DNA of 33,835 bases. It comes from Acidobacteriota bacterium. GTDB taxonomy: Bacteria > Acidobacteriota > Vicinamibacteria > Vicinamibacterales > UBA2999. Location of the stretch: NCBI GenBank assembly GCA_013140775.1, contig JABFSA010000067.1:1-33835 (forward strand), in the 5' to 3' direction. The translations under genes and the position numbers were made by a program. Shown here piece by piece: positions 18,075 to 26,166 of this stretch; the first letter of the stretch is position 1, and every line of letters begins with the position of its first letter. A model generated the notes under the pieces. It saw only the letters and a program-made list of their open reading frames with translations. It was not told where the DNA came from and did no database searches.

Positions 18075-18509
18075 CTACTTCGAGAGGCTGAACGGTAGTC
18101 TCACGCCGCCGATCGACAAGGCGAGCAGCGCGCCGAGCACCGGTGGTCCATAGCCGTTCCACAAATACTCGTACCGAAAGATCACGTCGGCCGCGACGTG
18201 AAAGTTGATGACCATCAGCACTGCGAGGGCTGCCGCCAGACGCACACGCACTCCAAGCAGGAGCGCGGTTCCCGCGACGAGCTCTGCGAGAGGCACCACC
18301 CGGGCGAGCACTGGAGCGCCAGGGAGCGCAATCGTGTCGATGTACCACCGCGCCAACGGTCGTCCCATACCGCGCCACTGCTGCAGCTGTTGAGTCAGGA
18401 GCCCGCCATTCACGAACCAGTCGATCTTGTCGAGGCCCATGAAGAGCAGGAAGATTCCCATCGCCATCGACAGGACTCGAAGAGCGACGGCTTGAGAGTT
18501 AGCACGCAT
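18075..18509 (-). CDS. DoxX-family membrane protein
   Basis: A 144-residue protein with four hydrophobic segments (about 8-28, 60-82, 86-104 and 118-136) and the DoxX/TQO-small-subunit-like motif MGIFLLFMGLDKIDWFVNGG at the start. DoxX-like proteins are small inner-membrane proteins often beside oxidoreductases, and their exact activity is usually unknown. The start is ATG 18507-18509; the gene overlaps the end of the CDP-alcohol phosphatidyltransferase gene by 11 bases, so the two are translated together. It converges on the sulfatase-like gene with six bases between stops. Confidence 0.78.
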   Translation of the reverse strand: MRANSQAVALRVLSMAMGIFLLFMGLDKIDWFVNGGLLTQQLQQWRGMGRPLARWYIDTIALPGAPVLARVVPLAELVAGTALLLGVRVRLAAALAVLMVINFHVAADVIFRYEYLWNGYGPPVLGALLALSIGGVRLPFSLSK

Positions 18510-19242
18510 GGTGCACGACCGCCGGCGCGCGACGGCGAAGCCAGATCACGTCGATAGCAAAGGACCACGCCAGAGCCACGAGCGTTGCCGCCGCCAGTGG
18601 GACGCTGATCCAGACAGGAGTCACCGGCGCCAGGGCGACGCCCAGACCCACAAACTGCAACACAGCCACCGTCTTCCCTCTCCTGGTTGACCTCAAGGGA
18701 CGCGCAAGCCACGGGAGGAGCCACCCGGCAGCCACGAACGCGTATCGCATGAGGCCGCACATCAACACCCAGATCCCGGCTTTCTCATGCTGCCAGACAA
18801 GCACCGAGAGCACACCAATCAGTGCAGCGTCCGTCTCCATGTCGAATCGAGCGCCGAAATCACTCGACAGTCCGGAGCGACGCGCGAGCGCCCCGTCCAA
18901 CCCGTCCGATATCGCGACGATCACCAAAGCGCCAATCGTCCACCACAGCAGCGAGTTGGAGTGCGGTTCTGCCATCGTTCCAGCGACGAGGGCTGTCATC
19001 GCGGCACGGGTAGTCGTCACGAGATTGGCCGCTCCGAATCGAGGAAACGGATGGTGATTCCCTGCCGTCACCGTGACCACTGACATCAATGCCACGTACA
19101 CAAACGCCGCGAGCCAGACGAACCCCCAGCTCAGCTCCATCCCCGCGACAGCCGCGAAACCTCCCGCGATTGTGCCCCCCAAACCAAGAAGCACGGCAGG
19201 GATGACGTTGTAACCGCGCGGTTCACGATTCACAATGTCCAC
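18499..19242 (-). CDS. CDP-alcohol phosphatidyltransferase family protein
   Basis: An integral membrane enzyme that displaces CMP from a CDP-activated alcohol by another hydroxyl compound. The full signature D-x2-DG-x2-AR-x8-G-x3-D-x3-D is present (D113, D116, G117, A120, R121, G130, D134, D138), so it should be active. The 247 residues include about six membrane helices. The acceptor cannot be assigned; it does not look like a plain PgsA or PssA. The start is GTG 19240-19242, only two bases from the divergent dehydrogenase start. It is likely cotranscribed with the DoxX gene. Its place in the RibA/PTPS-like/glycosyltransferase locus suggests that a lipid or phospho-alcohol is attached to that pathway's product. 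Confidence 0.85.
   Translation of the reverse strand: MDIVNREPRGYNVIPAVLLGLGGTIAGGFAAVAGMELSWGFVWLAAFVYVALMSVVTVTAGNHHPFPRFGAANLVTTTRAAMTALVAGTMAEPHSNSLLWWTIGALVIVAISDGLDGALARRSGLSSDFGARFDMETDAALIGVLSVLVWQHEKAGIWVLMCGLMRYAFVAAGWLLPWLARPLRSTRRGKTVAVLQFVGLGVALAPVTPVWISVPLAAATLVALAWSFAIDVIWLRRRAPAVVHHAC
19208..19236 (+). promoter_or_regulatory. Possible sigma-70-type promoter giving a near-leaderless dehydrogenase mRNA
   Basis: TTGTAA (19208-19213) and CACAAT (19231-19236) are separated by exactly 17 bases and each match the -35 and -10 consensus at four of six positions. Transcription would begin close to ATG 19245. The site lies wholly inside the coding region of the divergent phosphatidyltransferase. 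Confidence 0.3.
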
Positions 19243-19244
19243 CG

Positions 19245-20219
19245 ATGCAGAACCAGGCCAGGGCCTTCTGGGTGACCGCTCCAGGTCACGGTGAAATTCG
19301 GAGCGAAGCGTTGGGAACGCCGGGCGGCGGGCAGGTTCTCGTTCGCGCGCTCTACAGCGGTATCAGTCGCGGCACCGAATCGCTGGTGTTCAACGGTCGC
19401 GTGCCCGTCACCGAACGCGAGCGGATGCGTGCGCCCTTCCAGACGGGTGACTTCCCCGGGCCAGTGAAGTACGGCTATTGCTCGGTGGGACGCGTCGAAC
19501 AGGGCCCTGCGAATCTGCAGGGGCGGGACGTTTTCGTCCTGTATCCGCACCAGACTCACTTCATCGTGCCCACGGAAGCAGTGCACACACTCCCAGACGA
19601 TGTGCCGTCCGCCAGGGCGGTGCTCGCCGCCAATGTTGAAACAGCCGTGAACGGCTTGTGGGATGCCCGGCCACATGTGGGGGATCGTATCGCGGTGGTG
19701 GGCGCGGGGACGGTGGGGTGCCTCGTCGCCTGGCTCGCGACCCGAATCGCCGGCACACGTGTAGAGCTGATTGACATCAACCCCGAAAGGGCATCGATCG
19801 CCAAGGCTCTGGGCGCGCGCTTCGCAACCCCCAGCACAGCGGCCAGAGACGCAGATGTCGTCATCCACGCCAGCGGCACCGCCGATGGTCTCGCGCTGGC
19901 CCTCGAGCTCGCCGGTCAGGAGACGCGCATCGTCGAAATGAGCTGGTTCGGCGATCAGATGGTCTCCCTTCCATTGGGCGGACCCTTTCATGCGCGGCGA
20001 CTGGCCATTGTTTCGTCTCAAGTAGGCACCATCGCACCCTCGCAGCGGCCACGATGGGACCACCGTAGGCGCATGGCCCTCGCGTTGTCGCTGCTCGCCG
20101 ATCCGGTGCTCGATCACCTCATCACGGGCGAAACGCCCTTTGAGCGCCTACCCGACGTGATGACGTCGCTCAGTTCCGGATCCAGCCATACTTTGTGTCA
20201 CCGGATTGTCTACGACTGA
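19245..20219 (+). CDS. MDR-family dehydrogenase resembling BchC / zinc-type alcohol dehydrogenases
   Basis: A 324-residue medium-chain dehydrogenase. The N-terminal GroES-like part reads [21 protein letters not shown], and the Rossmann part carries [15 protein letters not shown] with acidic LIDINPER, so NAD is the likely cofactor. The Cys/His catalytic zinc ligands of ordinary alcohol dehydrogenases are not obvious (SGISRGTE instead of CGxCxxD), as in BchC-like enzymes. It should oxidise or reduce a hydroxyl group. The start is ATG 19245, the first gene of a plus-strand run with the PTPS-like, glycosyltransferase and two methyltransferase genes. The substrate is inferred to be the product of this locus; no direct evidence. 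Confidence 0.8.
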   Translation: MQNQARAFWVTAPGHGEIRSEALGTPGGGQVLVRALYSGISRGTESLVFNGRVPVTERERMRAPFQTGDFPGPVKYGYCSVGRVEQGPANLQGRDVFVLYPHQTHFIVPTEAVHTLPDDVPSARAVLAANVETAVNGLWDARPHVGDRIAVVGAGTVGCLVAWLATRIAGTRVELIDINPERASIAKALGARFATPSTAARDADVVIHASGTADGLALALELAGQETRIVEMSWFGDQMVSLPLGGPFHARRLAIVSSQVGTIAPSQRPRWDHRRRMALALSLLADPVLDHLITGETPFERLPDVMTSLSSGSSHTLCHRIVYD

Positions 20220-20292
20220 TCGGACTCCGCCAGCGACATTTGATGCCACATCACATCACGCGGAATCAGCTGCGACTCTTCGACAGGAACTG

Positions 20293-20298
20293 CAGGAG
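20293..20298 (+). promoter_or_regulatory. Ribosome binding site that sets the start of the PTPS-like gene
   Basis: CAGGAG ends six bases before ATG 20305. It favours this start over the upstream in-frame codon at 20206, which would add 33 residues without family similarity. Confidence 0.65.
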
Positions 20299-20304
20299 TA
20301 TTTC

Positions 20305-20715
20305 ATGTACAGCGTCACCGTGCGCGACCACATCATGATCGCGCACAGCCTCAAGGGGCCTGTGTTCGGACCCGCTCAACGTCTGCACGGCGCTACCTTC
20401 GTGATCGATCTCGAGCTCAAGCGATCCGATCTCGATGAAGACGGGATCGTGGTGGACATCGGCCGCGCGACCGATGTCCTGCGAAAGGTCGTGGCGGAGC
20501 TGAACTATCGCAACCTCGACGAGCTGCCCGCTTTCGCGGGACGCAATACGACGACAGAGGTGCTCGCACGCTATGTGTTCGACCGGGTAGCCTCGGCCAT
20601 TCCGAGCGGCGAGCTTGGGCCCGGCGCACAGGGTATCGAATCCATCAAGGTGAGCCTGCAGGAGTCTCACGTCGCCGCGGGGTCCTACGAAGGCAGTCTC
20701 CGTACACGGAGCTGA
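20305..20715 (+). CDS. 6-pyruvoyl-tetrahydropterin synthase (PTPS/QueD)-like protein lacking the catalytic triad
   Basis: 136 residues with the PTPS/QueD fold pattern: [59 protein letters not shown] and a final KVSLQES. Aligned by eye with E. coli QueD, zinc ligands H14 and H28 are kept, but the third (HGH) is A30. The catalytic Cys position is A24, and the catalytic Asp-His of the LDH motif is N67-Y68. The substrate-anchoring Glu is kept as E120. It therefore cannot use the normal QueD/PTPS mechanism and probably belongs to a subfamily with another activity on a pterin or related ring. It lies 85 bases after the dehydrogenase and one base before the glycosyltransferase gene, in the same operon. 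Confidence 0.85.
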   Translation: MYSVTVRDHIMIAHSLKGPVFGPAQRLHGATFVIDLELKRSDLDEDGIVVDIGRATDVLRKVVAELNYRNLDELPAFAGRNTTTEVLARYVFDRVASAIPSGELGPGAQGIESIKVSLQESHVAAGSYEGSLRTRS

Positions 20716-20716
20716 G

Positions 20717-21772
20717 GTGCCCTCACTTTCGCTCGTGGCGCCGGGGTCGCTGGACCAGCACACCGGCGGCTACGTCTATGACAGACGAATGGCAGACGGT
20801 CTGCGCGGACTGGGCTGGGACGTGCAGGTCATCGAGCTTGCTGGCGAGTTTCCCAATCCCTCGGCCAACGCACTCGATGAAGCCGCACGTGCACTGGCGG
20901 GCGTTGCCTCTGGCAGACTCGTCGTCATTGACAGTCTTGCGTTTGGCGCTATGCCTGATGTCGTCGCCTGCGAGGCATCGCGCTTGTGCCTCGTGGCGCT
21001 TGTGCATCTTCCTCTGTCTGCCGCTGCGCTTCTCGAGGGCGGGGACGAGGTGAGCGTGACGGCTATGGAAGGACGCGCGCTGCAGTCCGCGAAAGGAGTC
21101 ATCGTCACGGGGAGGGCGGCGCTGCCGCTGCTCGAACGCTACCGACTGCCAGCCGAACGCGTCATCGTGGTTGAACCTGGAACCGATCGGGCACCGATCG
21201 CGCGAGGCTCACACACTGGTGAGCCGCTCGAGTTGTTGTGCGTGGCGACGCTGAACTCGATCAAGGGACATGAACAGCTGCTCGAAGCGCTGACAGACGT
21301 GGGGCCATCGGACTGGCGATTGACGTGTGTCGGCAGCCTGACGCGAGACCTGGAGACCGCGGCGCGCGTGCGCGACGCAATCGTTCGCCTGAATCTGCAG
21401 GATCGAGTGACACTGACAGGAGAGCTTACCGGCGATGCGCTCGAGGAACACTTCAACCGCGCCGATGTCTTCGTGCTGGCGTCTCGTCAGGAAACGTTTG
21501 GCATGGCCGTCGCTGAAGCCCTCGCGCGTGGGATTCCGGTCATCGCCACCGCCACTGGATCTGTCGAGGCGCTCCTGGCGGATGACGCCGGCCTTGTCGT
21601 GCACGTGGGTGATCGTCAGGCGCTGGCCTCCGCGCTCCGTCGTGTTCTGGGCAGTTCGTTGATACGCGCTCAACTGGCCGCGGGCGCTAGCCGTACCAGA
21701 ACGCGTTTGCGGACCTGGGATCAGGCCGCCACGGAGTTGGCCCGAGGGCTCGAGGCGCTTGTGTATGGATAG
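20717..21772 (+). CDS. Family 4 glycosyltransferase (GT-B fold)
   Basis: A 351-residue cytoplasmic glycosyltransferase. The N-terminal half has the acceptor-side glycine loop (GSLDQHTGGYVYDRRMADGL). The C-terminal half has the GT4 donor site: RVIVVEPGTD, LLCVATLNSIKGHEQLLEAL, DVFVLASRQETFGMAVAEALARGIPVIA. The EX7E pair is E259 and E267. The donor sugar and acceptor are unknown. The start is GTG 20717, one base after the PTPS-like stop, and the end overlaps the next methyltransferase gene, so tight translational coupling is likely. Placement suggests glycosylation of the pterin- or pyrimidine-like intermediate rather than of cell-surface polymer. Confidence 0.88.
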   Translation: MPSLSLVAPGSLDQHTGGYVYDRRMADGLRGLGWDVQVIELAGEFPNPSANALDEAARALAGVASGRLVVIDSLAFGAMPDVVACEASRLCLVALVHLPLSAAALLEGGDEVSVTAMEGRALQSAKGVIVTGRAALPLLERYRLPAERVIVVEPGTDRAPIARGSHTGEPLELLCVATLNSIKGHEQLLEALTDVGPSDWRLTCVGSLTRDLETAARVRDAIVRLNLQDRVTLTGELTGDALEEHFNRADVFVLASRQETFGMAVAEALARGIPVIATATGSVEALLADDAGLVVHVGDRQALASALRRVLGSSLIRAQLAAGASRTRTRLRTWDQAATELARGLEALVYG

Positions 21773-22643
21773 CTCCCTGGCGCACTGGCTGCAACTGCGC
21801 GAAGCCTCAGATGCGCAGTCCCGATCGACGGCCCTGACGCGTGACATTGCAGCCGTCGTGGCCCCATTTGACACTGTGAACGTGCTCGATCTGGCGACCG
21901 GCGCCGGCTCGAACATCCGCTATCTGGCTGAGCGACTTCAGGGTCGCCAGCGATGGCTGACCGTCGATCGGGACGCGGATCTTCTGGAGGCGCTCCTCGA
22001 GCGAATGCACCGGTGGGGACACGGCCGAGGGTATGACGTCAACGTGGGACCAGACACGTGCACCATCCGTGGTCCCCGCCTCGACTGTCACATCGAGACG
22101 CTGCAGCTGAATCTGAGGGTCCTGCACGACCGCGTGCTCTTCGCCGGACGTCATCTCGTCACAGCCTCCGCACTGCTCGATCTCGTCTCCGAATCCTGGC
22201 TGCGAGATATCGCGGGCCACTGCCGCGCCGAGAATGCGGCAGCGCTCTTCTCTCTGACCTACAACGGGCGATCCACGAGCGAACCACGCGAGCCGGAAGA
22301 CGACCTCGTGCTCGAGTTATTCAACCGGCATCAGACGACGGACAAGGGACTGGGTGGTCTGGCCGCTGGACCTGATGCGGCCGCCGTCGCCGAGCAATGC
22401 TTCACGGAAGCCGGATTCGTCGTCCGACGGGCAGCGAGCGACTGGACCATCTCGCCTGCCGAGCGCGACATGCAACGCCTGCTCATCGACGGATGGGCAC
22501 ATGCCGCCAGGGAGATTGCACCGCGACGCAGCCGCACCATCACGGCGTGGCACGGCCGGCGCATCCAGCATCTCGACGCCGGGCATTCACACGTCGTGGT
22601 CGGCCACGACGATCTCGCGGCCTGGCTTCCCCGCTCGACGTAG
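21765..22643 (+). CDS. Class I SAM-dependent methyltransferase (first of two)
   Basis: About 292 residues from ATG 21765, which lies within the last codons of the glycosyltransferase gene. The SAM-binding motif I is VNVLDLATGAGSNIRYLAERL, followed by the acidic loop WLTVDRDADLLEALL. The middle and C-terminal parts (TASALLDLVSESWLRDIAGHC; SLTYNGRSTSEPREPEDDLVLELFNRH; AAAVAEQCFTEAGFVVRRAASDW) I recognise only as a class I methyltransferase of unknown substrate. It stops two bases before the next methyltransferase gene. The two are distinct in sequence rather than tandem duplicates. Confidence 0.82.
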   Translation: MDSSLAHWLQLREASDAQSRSTALTRDIAAVVAPFDTVNVLDLATGAGSNIRYLAERLQGRQRWLTVDRDADLLEALLERMHRWGHGRGYDVNVGPDTCTIRGPRLDCHIETLQLNLRVLHDRVLFAGRHLVTASALLDLVSESWLRDIAGHCRAENAAALFSLTYNGRSTSEPREPEDDLVLELFNRHQTTDKGLGGLAAGPDAAAVAEQCFTEAGFVVRRAASDWTISPAERDMQRLLIDGWAHAAREIAPRRSRTITAWHGRRIQHLDAGHSHVVVGHDDLAAWLPRST

Positions 22644-22645
22644 CC

Positions 22646-23536
22646 ATGCCCCGCTTCGACGCTGAAGACATCCGCCGGTACTACGATCGGCACACGCCTG
22701 CTTTTCTCAGCCGCGGTCAGGGTCGCGGAACAGGATCCATCCACCGGGCCGTCTGGGGGCCTGGTGTCACGACTCGCCGTGAGGCCTTTCACTACGTGCA
22801 CGATCGCATTGCGGACCTGGCGCGATCGGTGTCCGGGACGTCAGGCGCCGCTCACCTGCTCGACCTCGGGTGCGGCGTCGGTGCCAGCCTCTGCTATCTC
22901 GCGACACAGCTCGAGATTCGCGGCACCGGCGTCACGTTGAGCCCGGTCCAGCGCACTATCGCCGAAGCGAGAATTCACGACGACGGCCTGTCGGACCGGC
23001 TGCGGTGCATTGACGGTGACTTCAACGCGCTACCACCGGACGTCGAAGCGATCGATCTGGCCTACGCGATCGAGTCGTTCGTGCACGGAGCGTCCCCACA
23101 CCGATTCTTTGCCGAGTGCCAGCGCGTCGTTCGACCGGGCGGACTTCTCGTGATTTGTGATGACTTCATGCGGGCCGCTTCGAGCCACGAGTCGAGACGA
23201 GCACTCGACCGATTCCGCGAGGGATGGCACATCAACACGCTGATCTCTCGCGACGGACTGGTCGAACTCGGTCAGGCAGCCGGATTCGAACTCGACTCCG
23301 CCACAGACCTCACGCCGTGGCTCGAGCTCTATCGCGCGCGAGACCGCTTCCTCGCGATGCCGGCGAACGTCTTCGACTGGGCATGTCGAAGCCTTCAGCC
23401 TCTGCTGCGATTGGACCCGCCGCTCATCGATTGCGCGAATCGGCGCTTCGGCCACCTGCTCGGGGGACACGCCTTGCAGACCTGCCTTGCCAGGGGCTGG
23501 GTCGGCTACGACCTCGTGGTCTTTCGGCGTCGGTAG
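22646..23536 (+). CDS. Class I SAM-dependent methyltransferase (second of two)
   Basis: 296 residues from ATG 22646; the open frame begins earlier, inside the previous gene. SAM motif I is HLLDLGCGVGASLCYLATQL (about 70-89), with a typical post-I region GTGVTLSPVQRTIAEARI, motif II FNALPPDVEAIDLAYAIESFVH and motif III RVVRPGGLLVICDDF. This resembles the UbiE/C-methyl and O-methyltransferase group (Methyltransf_11 style). It is the last gene of the plus-strand run that starts with the dehydrogenase. A short hairpin follows at 23545-23570. Confidence 0.85.
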   Translation: MPRFDAEDIRRYYDRHTPAFLSRGQGRGTGSIHRAVWGPGVTTRREAFHYVHDRIADLARSVSGTSGAAHLLDLGCGVGASLCYLATQLEIRGTGVTLSPVQRTIAEARIHDDGLSDRLRCIDGDFNALPPDVEAIDLAYAIESFVHGASPHRFFAECQRVVRPGGLLVICDDFMRAASSHESRRALDRFREGWHINTLISRDGLVELGQAAGFELDSATDLTPWLELYRARDRFLAMPANVFDWACRSLQPLLRLDPPLIDCANRRFGHLLGGHALQTCLARGWVGYDLVVFRRR

Positions 23537-23544
23537 GTGGGTTT

Positions 23545-23570
23545 CGGCGGATCGCATCTTGCCTCCGCCG
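23545..23570. repeat. Short perfect hairpin between methyltransferase and RAYT genes
   Basis: CGGCGGA (23545-23551) pairs with TCCGCCG (23564-23570) around a 12-base loop, and one more T-A pair flanks it. It may end the upstream operon or be the 5' REP-type hairpin of the transposase gene. No T-tract follows. Confidence 0.4.
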
Positions 23571-23575
23571 AGCAC

Positions 23576-24115
23576 ATGTTTACCAACCACACGTTCTCGT
23601 TGCTTCTACCCAACGACAAGCGATGTCCCGGATATTTCGTCACCTGCTACGCCGAACACAGACGCAACTGCTTTGCCGATCCTGCGTGTGTCGAGGAGGT
23701 CACACGGCAGTTACTGCACCTCGCCGAGGCCTACCACTTTGCAGTTTCTGCGTACTGTTTCATGCCGGACCACGTCCAGCTCGTGCTTGAAGCTGCGTCC
23801 GTCGAATGCGGGCTTTCACGTCTGATGGGAACCTGGAAGCAGAAGACGGGCGGCATGCACGAGCGTACGACCGGAAGAAAGCTGTGGCAGAGCGGCTACC
23901 ACGATCATCCGTTGACGAACGAGGCCGAGCGCCTTGCGGCTATCGGCCGCATCCTCACCACTCCTCTGAGAGCCGGCCTGGTCTCGGACCTGCGCCTCTA
24001 TCCCTTCTGGGGCTCGGCTGTCTGGGGCCGCGAAGAGCTGCTGGCCTATTTGACCGCTTCAGACACGGCCACCGATCTGTCCACGCGGCGGAACGTCGCG
24101 ACGACCGGGTTGTGA
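23576..24115 (+). CDS. REP-associated tyrosine transposase (RAYT, Y1_Tnp / IS200-like)
   Basis: A 179-residue single-domain Y1 HUH-type protein; RAYTs nick and join single-stranded DNA at REP palindromes. Start ATG 23576; the frame is open from 23537. Family landmarks: PGYFVTCYAEHRRNCFAD, the core FMPDHVQLVLE, GTWKQKTG and LWQSGYHDHPLTNEAERLAAIGRILTTPLRAGLV. The catalytic tyrosine is Y108. The metal-binding pair normally HxH reads H66-V-Q68, an HUQ variant. The 3' end overlaps the convergent EEP gene by 70 bases. Ten bases after its stop, 24126-24136 carries an 11-base copy (CCCCGAGTCCC) of the palindrome core seen at 9330-9340. It is probably a single chromosomal copy. Confidence 0.85.
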   Translation: MFTNHTFSLLLPNDKRCPGYFVTCYAEHRRNCFADPACVEEVTRQLLHLAEAYHFAVSAYCFMPDHVQLVLEAASVECGLSRLMGTWKQKTGGMHERTTGRKLWQSGYHDHPLTNEAERLAAIGRILTTPLRAGLVSDLRLYPFWGSAVWGREELLAYLTASDTATDLSTRRNVATTGL

Positions 24116-24957
24116 TCCGACACTTCCCCGAGTCCCAGCGTCATGGTGTCAACCGCCTCGAACGAATCCACGACGAGGTCGTCTCGTGACGCGTAGAGCA
24201 CGTAGTCGATACGAGACCGACCGTTGGGGCGTGTCGCGCCATTCGCGATACCCCGTGCGGTGCCAAGAGCTGTCGCATCGGACCAGGCATCGCGATAGCT
24301 GGAAAAAAGCGGGGTGAGCTCGCTCGCGTCCGCTTCGGCATTCAGGTCGCCCACGAGAATCCCGGGACCGAAGCCTTTGGCCCACGGCAGCAGGACTCCG
24401 AGCTCGCGGATGCGGTCAGGTTGGTTCTGGCGATTGGCGGCAAGGTGCGTCACCACGATGGGGACCTGCGGCAATCGCGCAAGGCGCACCGCCAGGCCGA
24501 CTCTTCCCTCGTTCAGGCGGACGACATTCGACTCGACAATCCCCTCGCGACTGAAGAACGCCAGCCCCTCAGTCGCCACGTCGTCGCCCCTCCCACTGTC
24601 CATGCACTTCGTGTTGGTCGTGATCCATGCACGCGCATGGACGTAAGTCCACGGTTGACCGCTACGCTGCCGAAGCCCCTCGGCAATCAAGGCAGGTTGA
24701 TCGTCGCAGCCAAAGTCCATGTCGTTGCGCATGGCTTCCTGTACGCCGACGAGGTCGGCGCCCAGGCGATAGATGGCGTCGATCGTCCGCTCGAGGTCGT
24801 AGGGACCTCGGCGCGGCGCGCCTTTGTGAATATTGAACGTCGCCACGCGGAGCGTGGGACGCACGTCCACGGTGCTGGGGTTTGTCCAGACAGAACCCAC
24901 GGCCAACACCGTGGAGACGAGAAGAAAAATAGCGATCCAGACGGTACGCCTGATCAT
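24046..24957 (-). CDS. Exported endonuclease/exonuclease/phosphatase (EEP) family protein
   Basis: 303 residues from ATG 24955-24957; the frame is open to 25080 but family features begin here. An N-terminal hydrophobic helix (WIAIFLLVSTVLAVGSVW) is a signal peptide or anchor, so it acts outside the cytoplasm. The metal-dependent EEP hydrolase motifs are complete: LRVATFNIHKG (N42), LVGVQEAM, IVVTHLAAN, ILVGDLNAE, SRIDYVLY and the terminal SDHNPVV with the catalytic His. The substrate may be nucleic acid, phospholipid or phosphoinositide. It is the most downstream gene of a minus-strand run with a flavin oxidoreductase and an ABC exporter, separated by about 130 bases. Confidence 0.85.
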   Translation of the reverse strand: MIRRTVWIAIFLLVSTVLAVGSVWTNPSTVDVRPTLRVATFNIHKGAPRRGPYDLERTIDAIYRLGADLVGVQEAMRNDMDFGCDDQPALIAEGLRQRSGQPWTYVHARAWITTNTKCMDSGRGDDVATEGLAFFSREGIVESNVVRLNEGRVGLAVRLARLPQVPIVVTHLAANRQNQPDRIRELGVLLPWAKGFGPGILVGDLNAEADASELTPLFSSYRDAWSDATALGTARGIANGATRPNGRSRIDYVLYASRDDLVVDSFEAVDTMTLGLGEVSDHNPVVATFRRVDRSVAVSEAVK

Positions 24958-25086
24958 AGGTGCCGGACGCAAATATACACCCGGACTTCGCGCATCGAGC
25001 GCCAACCGTCTCCCTCGGTCGTAGTGCTCGGCTTTCCTGGCGCGCCGAAGCGCAACGCGCGAAGGCGGGAGCCGAGCCATTGATTG

Positions 25087-26124
25087 CTAGACCTCGGCGG
25101 CCAGCATACGTGTCACGTCAGCCGCCGGCACCTCCCGGCAACCGCTCGTGTTCTGGCCTGCCCACAGCGGTGAGAAATCCCCGGACCCGTGCCGTTCGCC
25201 GTGGGCGCGAAGCGGCGCCATCGCGGCGGTGGCCAACGGAAACGCTGGCGCCGTCGTGGACATCGGTCCGCACTCACGCATCAGGCGGTTCACGATTCCA
25301 CGGGCTGGCCGTCCGGTAAACAGGTTCGTCAACGCGGTATGGCGCGACGCATCGGACTTCAATGCCGCTCGATGCGTCGCACTCGTGCTCGCCTCCGGAC
25401 ACAACAGGTAGGCGGTTCCCACCTGCACACCCGCGGCGCCCATCGCCAGAGCCGCGGCGACGCCGTGCGCATCCGCAATGCCTCCCGCCGCGATGACCGG
25501 CACCTTCACGGCCTGTACTACCTGCCGCACCAATGCGAGAGTCCCGATCTGCGTCGTCACATCGTCAGACAGGAACATGCCCCGATGTCCACCCGCCTCG
25601 AGTCCCTGCGCGATGATGGCGTCTATCCCTCGCGACTCCAGCCACAGCGCCTCCTCCACCGTCGTCGCCGACGAGAGAATCGTCGAACCCCACTTGCGTG
25701 CGCGTGCCAGTAGCTCAGGCGACGGCAAACCGAAGTGAAAGCTGACAACCGGCGGCCGGAAACGGTCGAGGATGTCTGCGGCGTCATGGCTGAAGGGCGC
25801 TCGTCCGGGCCCCACCTGGATCGCCTGGATATCAAGGCCGAGCTCGGCATAGTACGGCGCGAGTAACTCCTGCCATGCCGATTCGCGCTGGGGGTCTGGC
25901 GTTGGTGGGACGTGGCAGAAGAAGTTGACGTTGAAGGGCTTGCTCGTGCGAGCCGTCAGCGATGTCAGCTCCCTGTCAATCGCGTCCGGGTCGAACGTTG
26001 CGCACGGGAGCGATCCCAATCCGCCAGCATTGGACACTGCGACTGCCATATCGCTGGCTTGCACTCCGGCCATCGGCGACTGGATGACCGGCAGATCAAT
26101 ACCAAGCAGCGTCTTCAGAGTCAC
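25087..26124 (-). CDS. Nitronate monooxygenase / 2-nitropropane dioxygenase-like flavoprotein
   Basis: A 345-residue FMN-dependent TIM-barrel enzyme. Visible family motifs: IQSPMAGVQASDMAVAVSNAGGLGSLP at the N-terminus, PFNVNFFCH, VVSFHFGLP, IIAQGLEAGGHRG (FMN contact and the class I catalytic His region), VIAAGGIADAHGVAAALAMGAAGVQVGTAYL (phosphate grip) and PLWAGQNTSGCREVPA near the end. It oxidises nitronates or related acidic C-H substrates in the cytoplasm. The start is GTG 26122-26124 with GAGAAGG upstream. It lies 42 bases after the ABC transporter gene and is likely cotranscribed with it. Confidence 0.9.
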   Translation of the reverse strand: MTLKTLLGIDLPVIQSPMAGVQASDMAVAVSNAGGLGSLPCATFDPDAIDRELTSLTARTSKPFNVNFFCHVPPTPDPQRESAWQELLAPYYAELGLDIQAIQVGPGRAPFSHDAADILDRFRPPVVSFHFGLPSPELLARARKWGSTILSSATTVEEALWLESRGIDAIIAQGLEAGGHRGMFLSDDVTTQIGTLALVRQVVQAVKVPVIAAGGIADAHGVAAALAMGAAGVQVGTAYLLCPEASTSATHRAALKSDASRHTALTNLFTGRPARGIVNRLMRECGPMSTTAPAFPLATAAMAPLRAHGERHGSGDFSPLWAGQNTSGCREVPAADVTRMLAAEV

Positions 26125-26166
26125 GACCTTCTCCCGATGCCTTCAGACTGGCCGTCTCACGTCATT

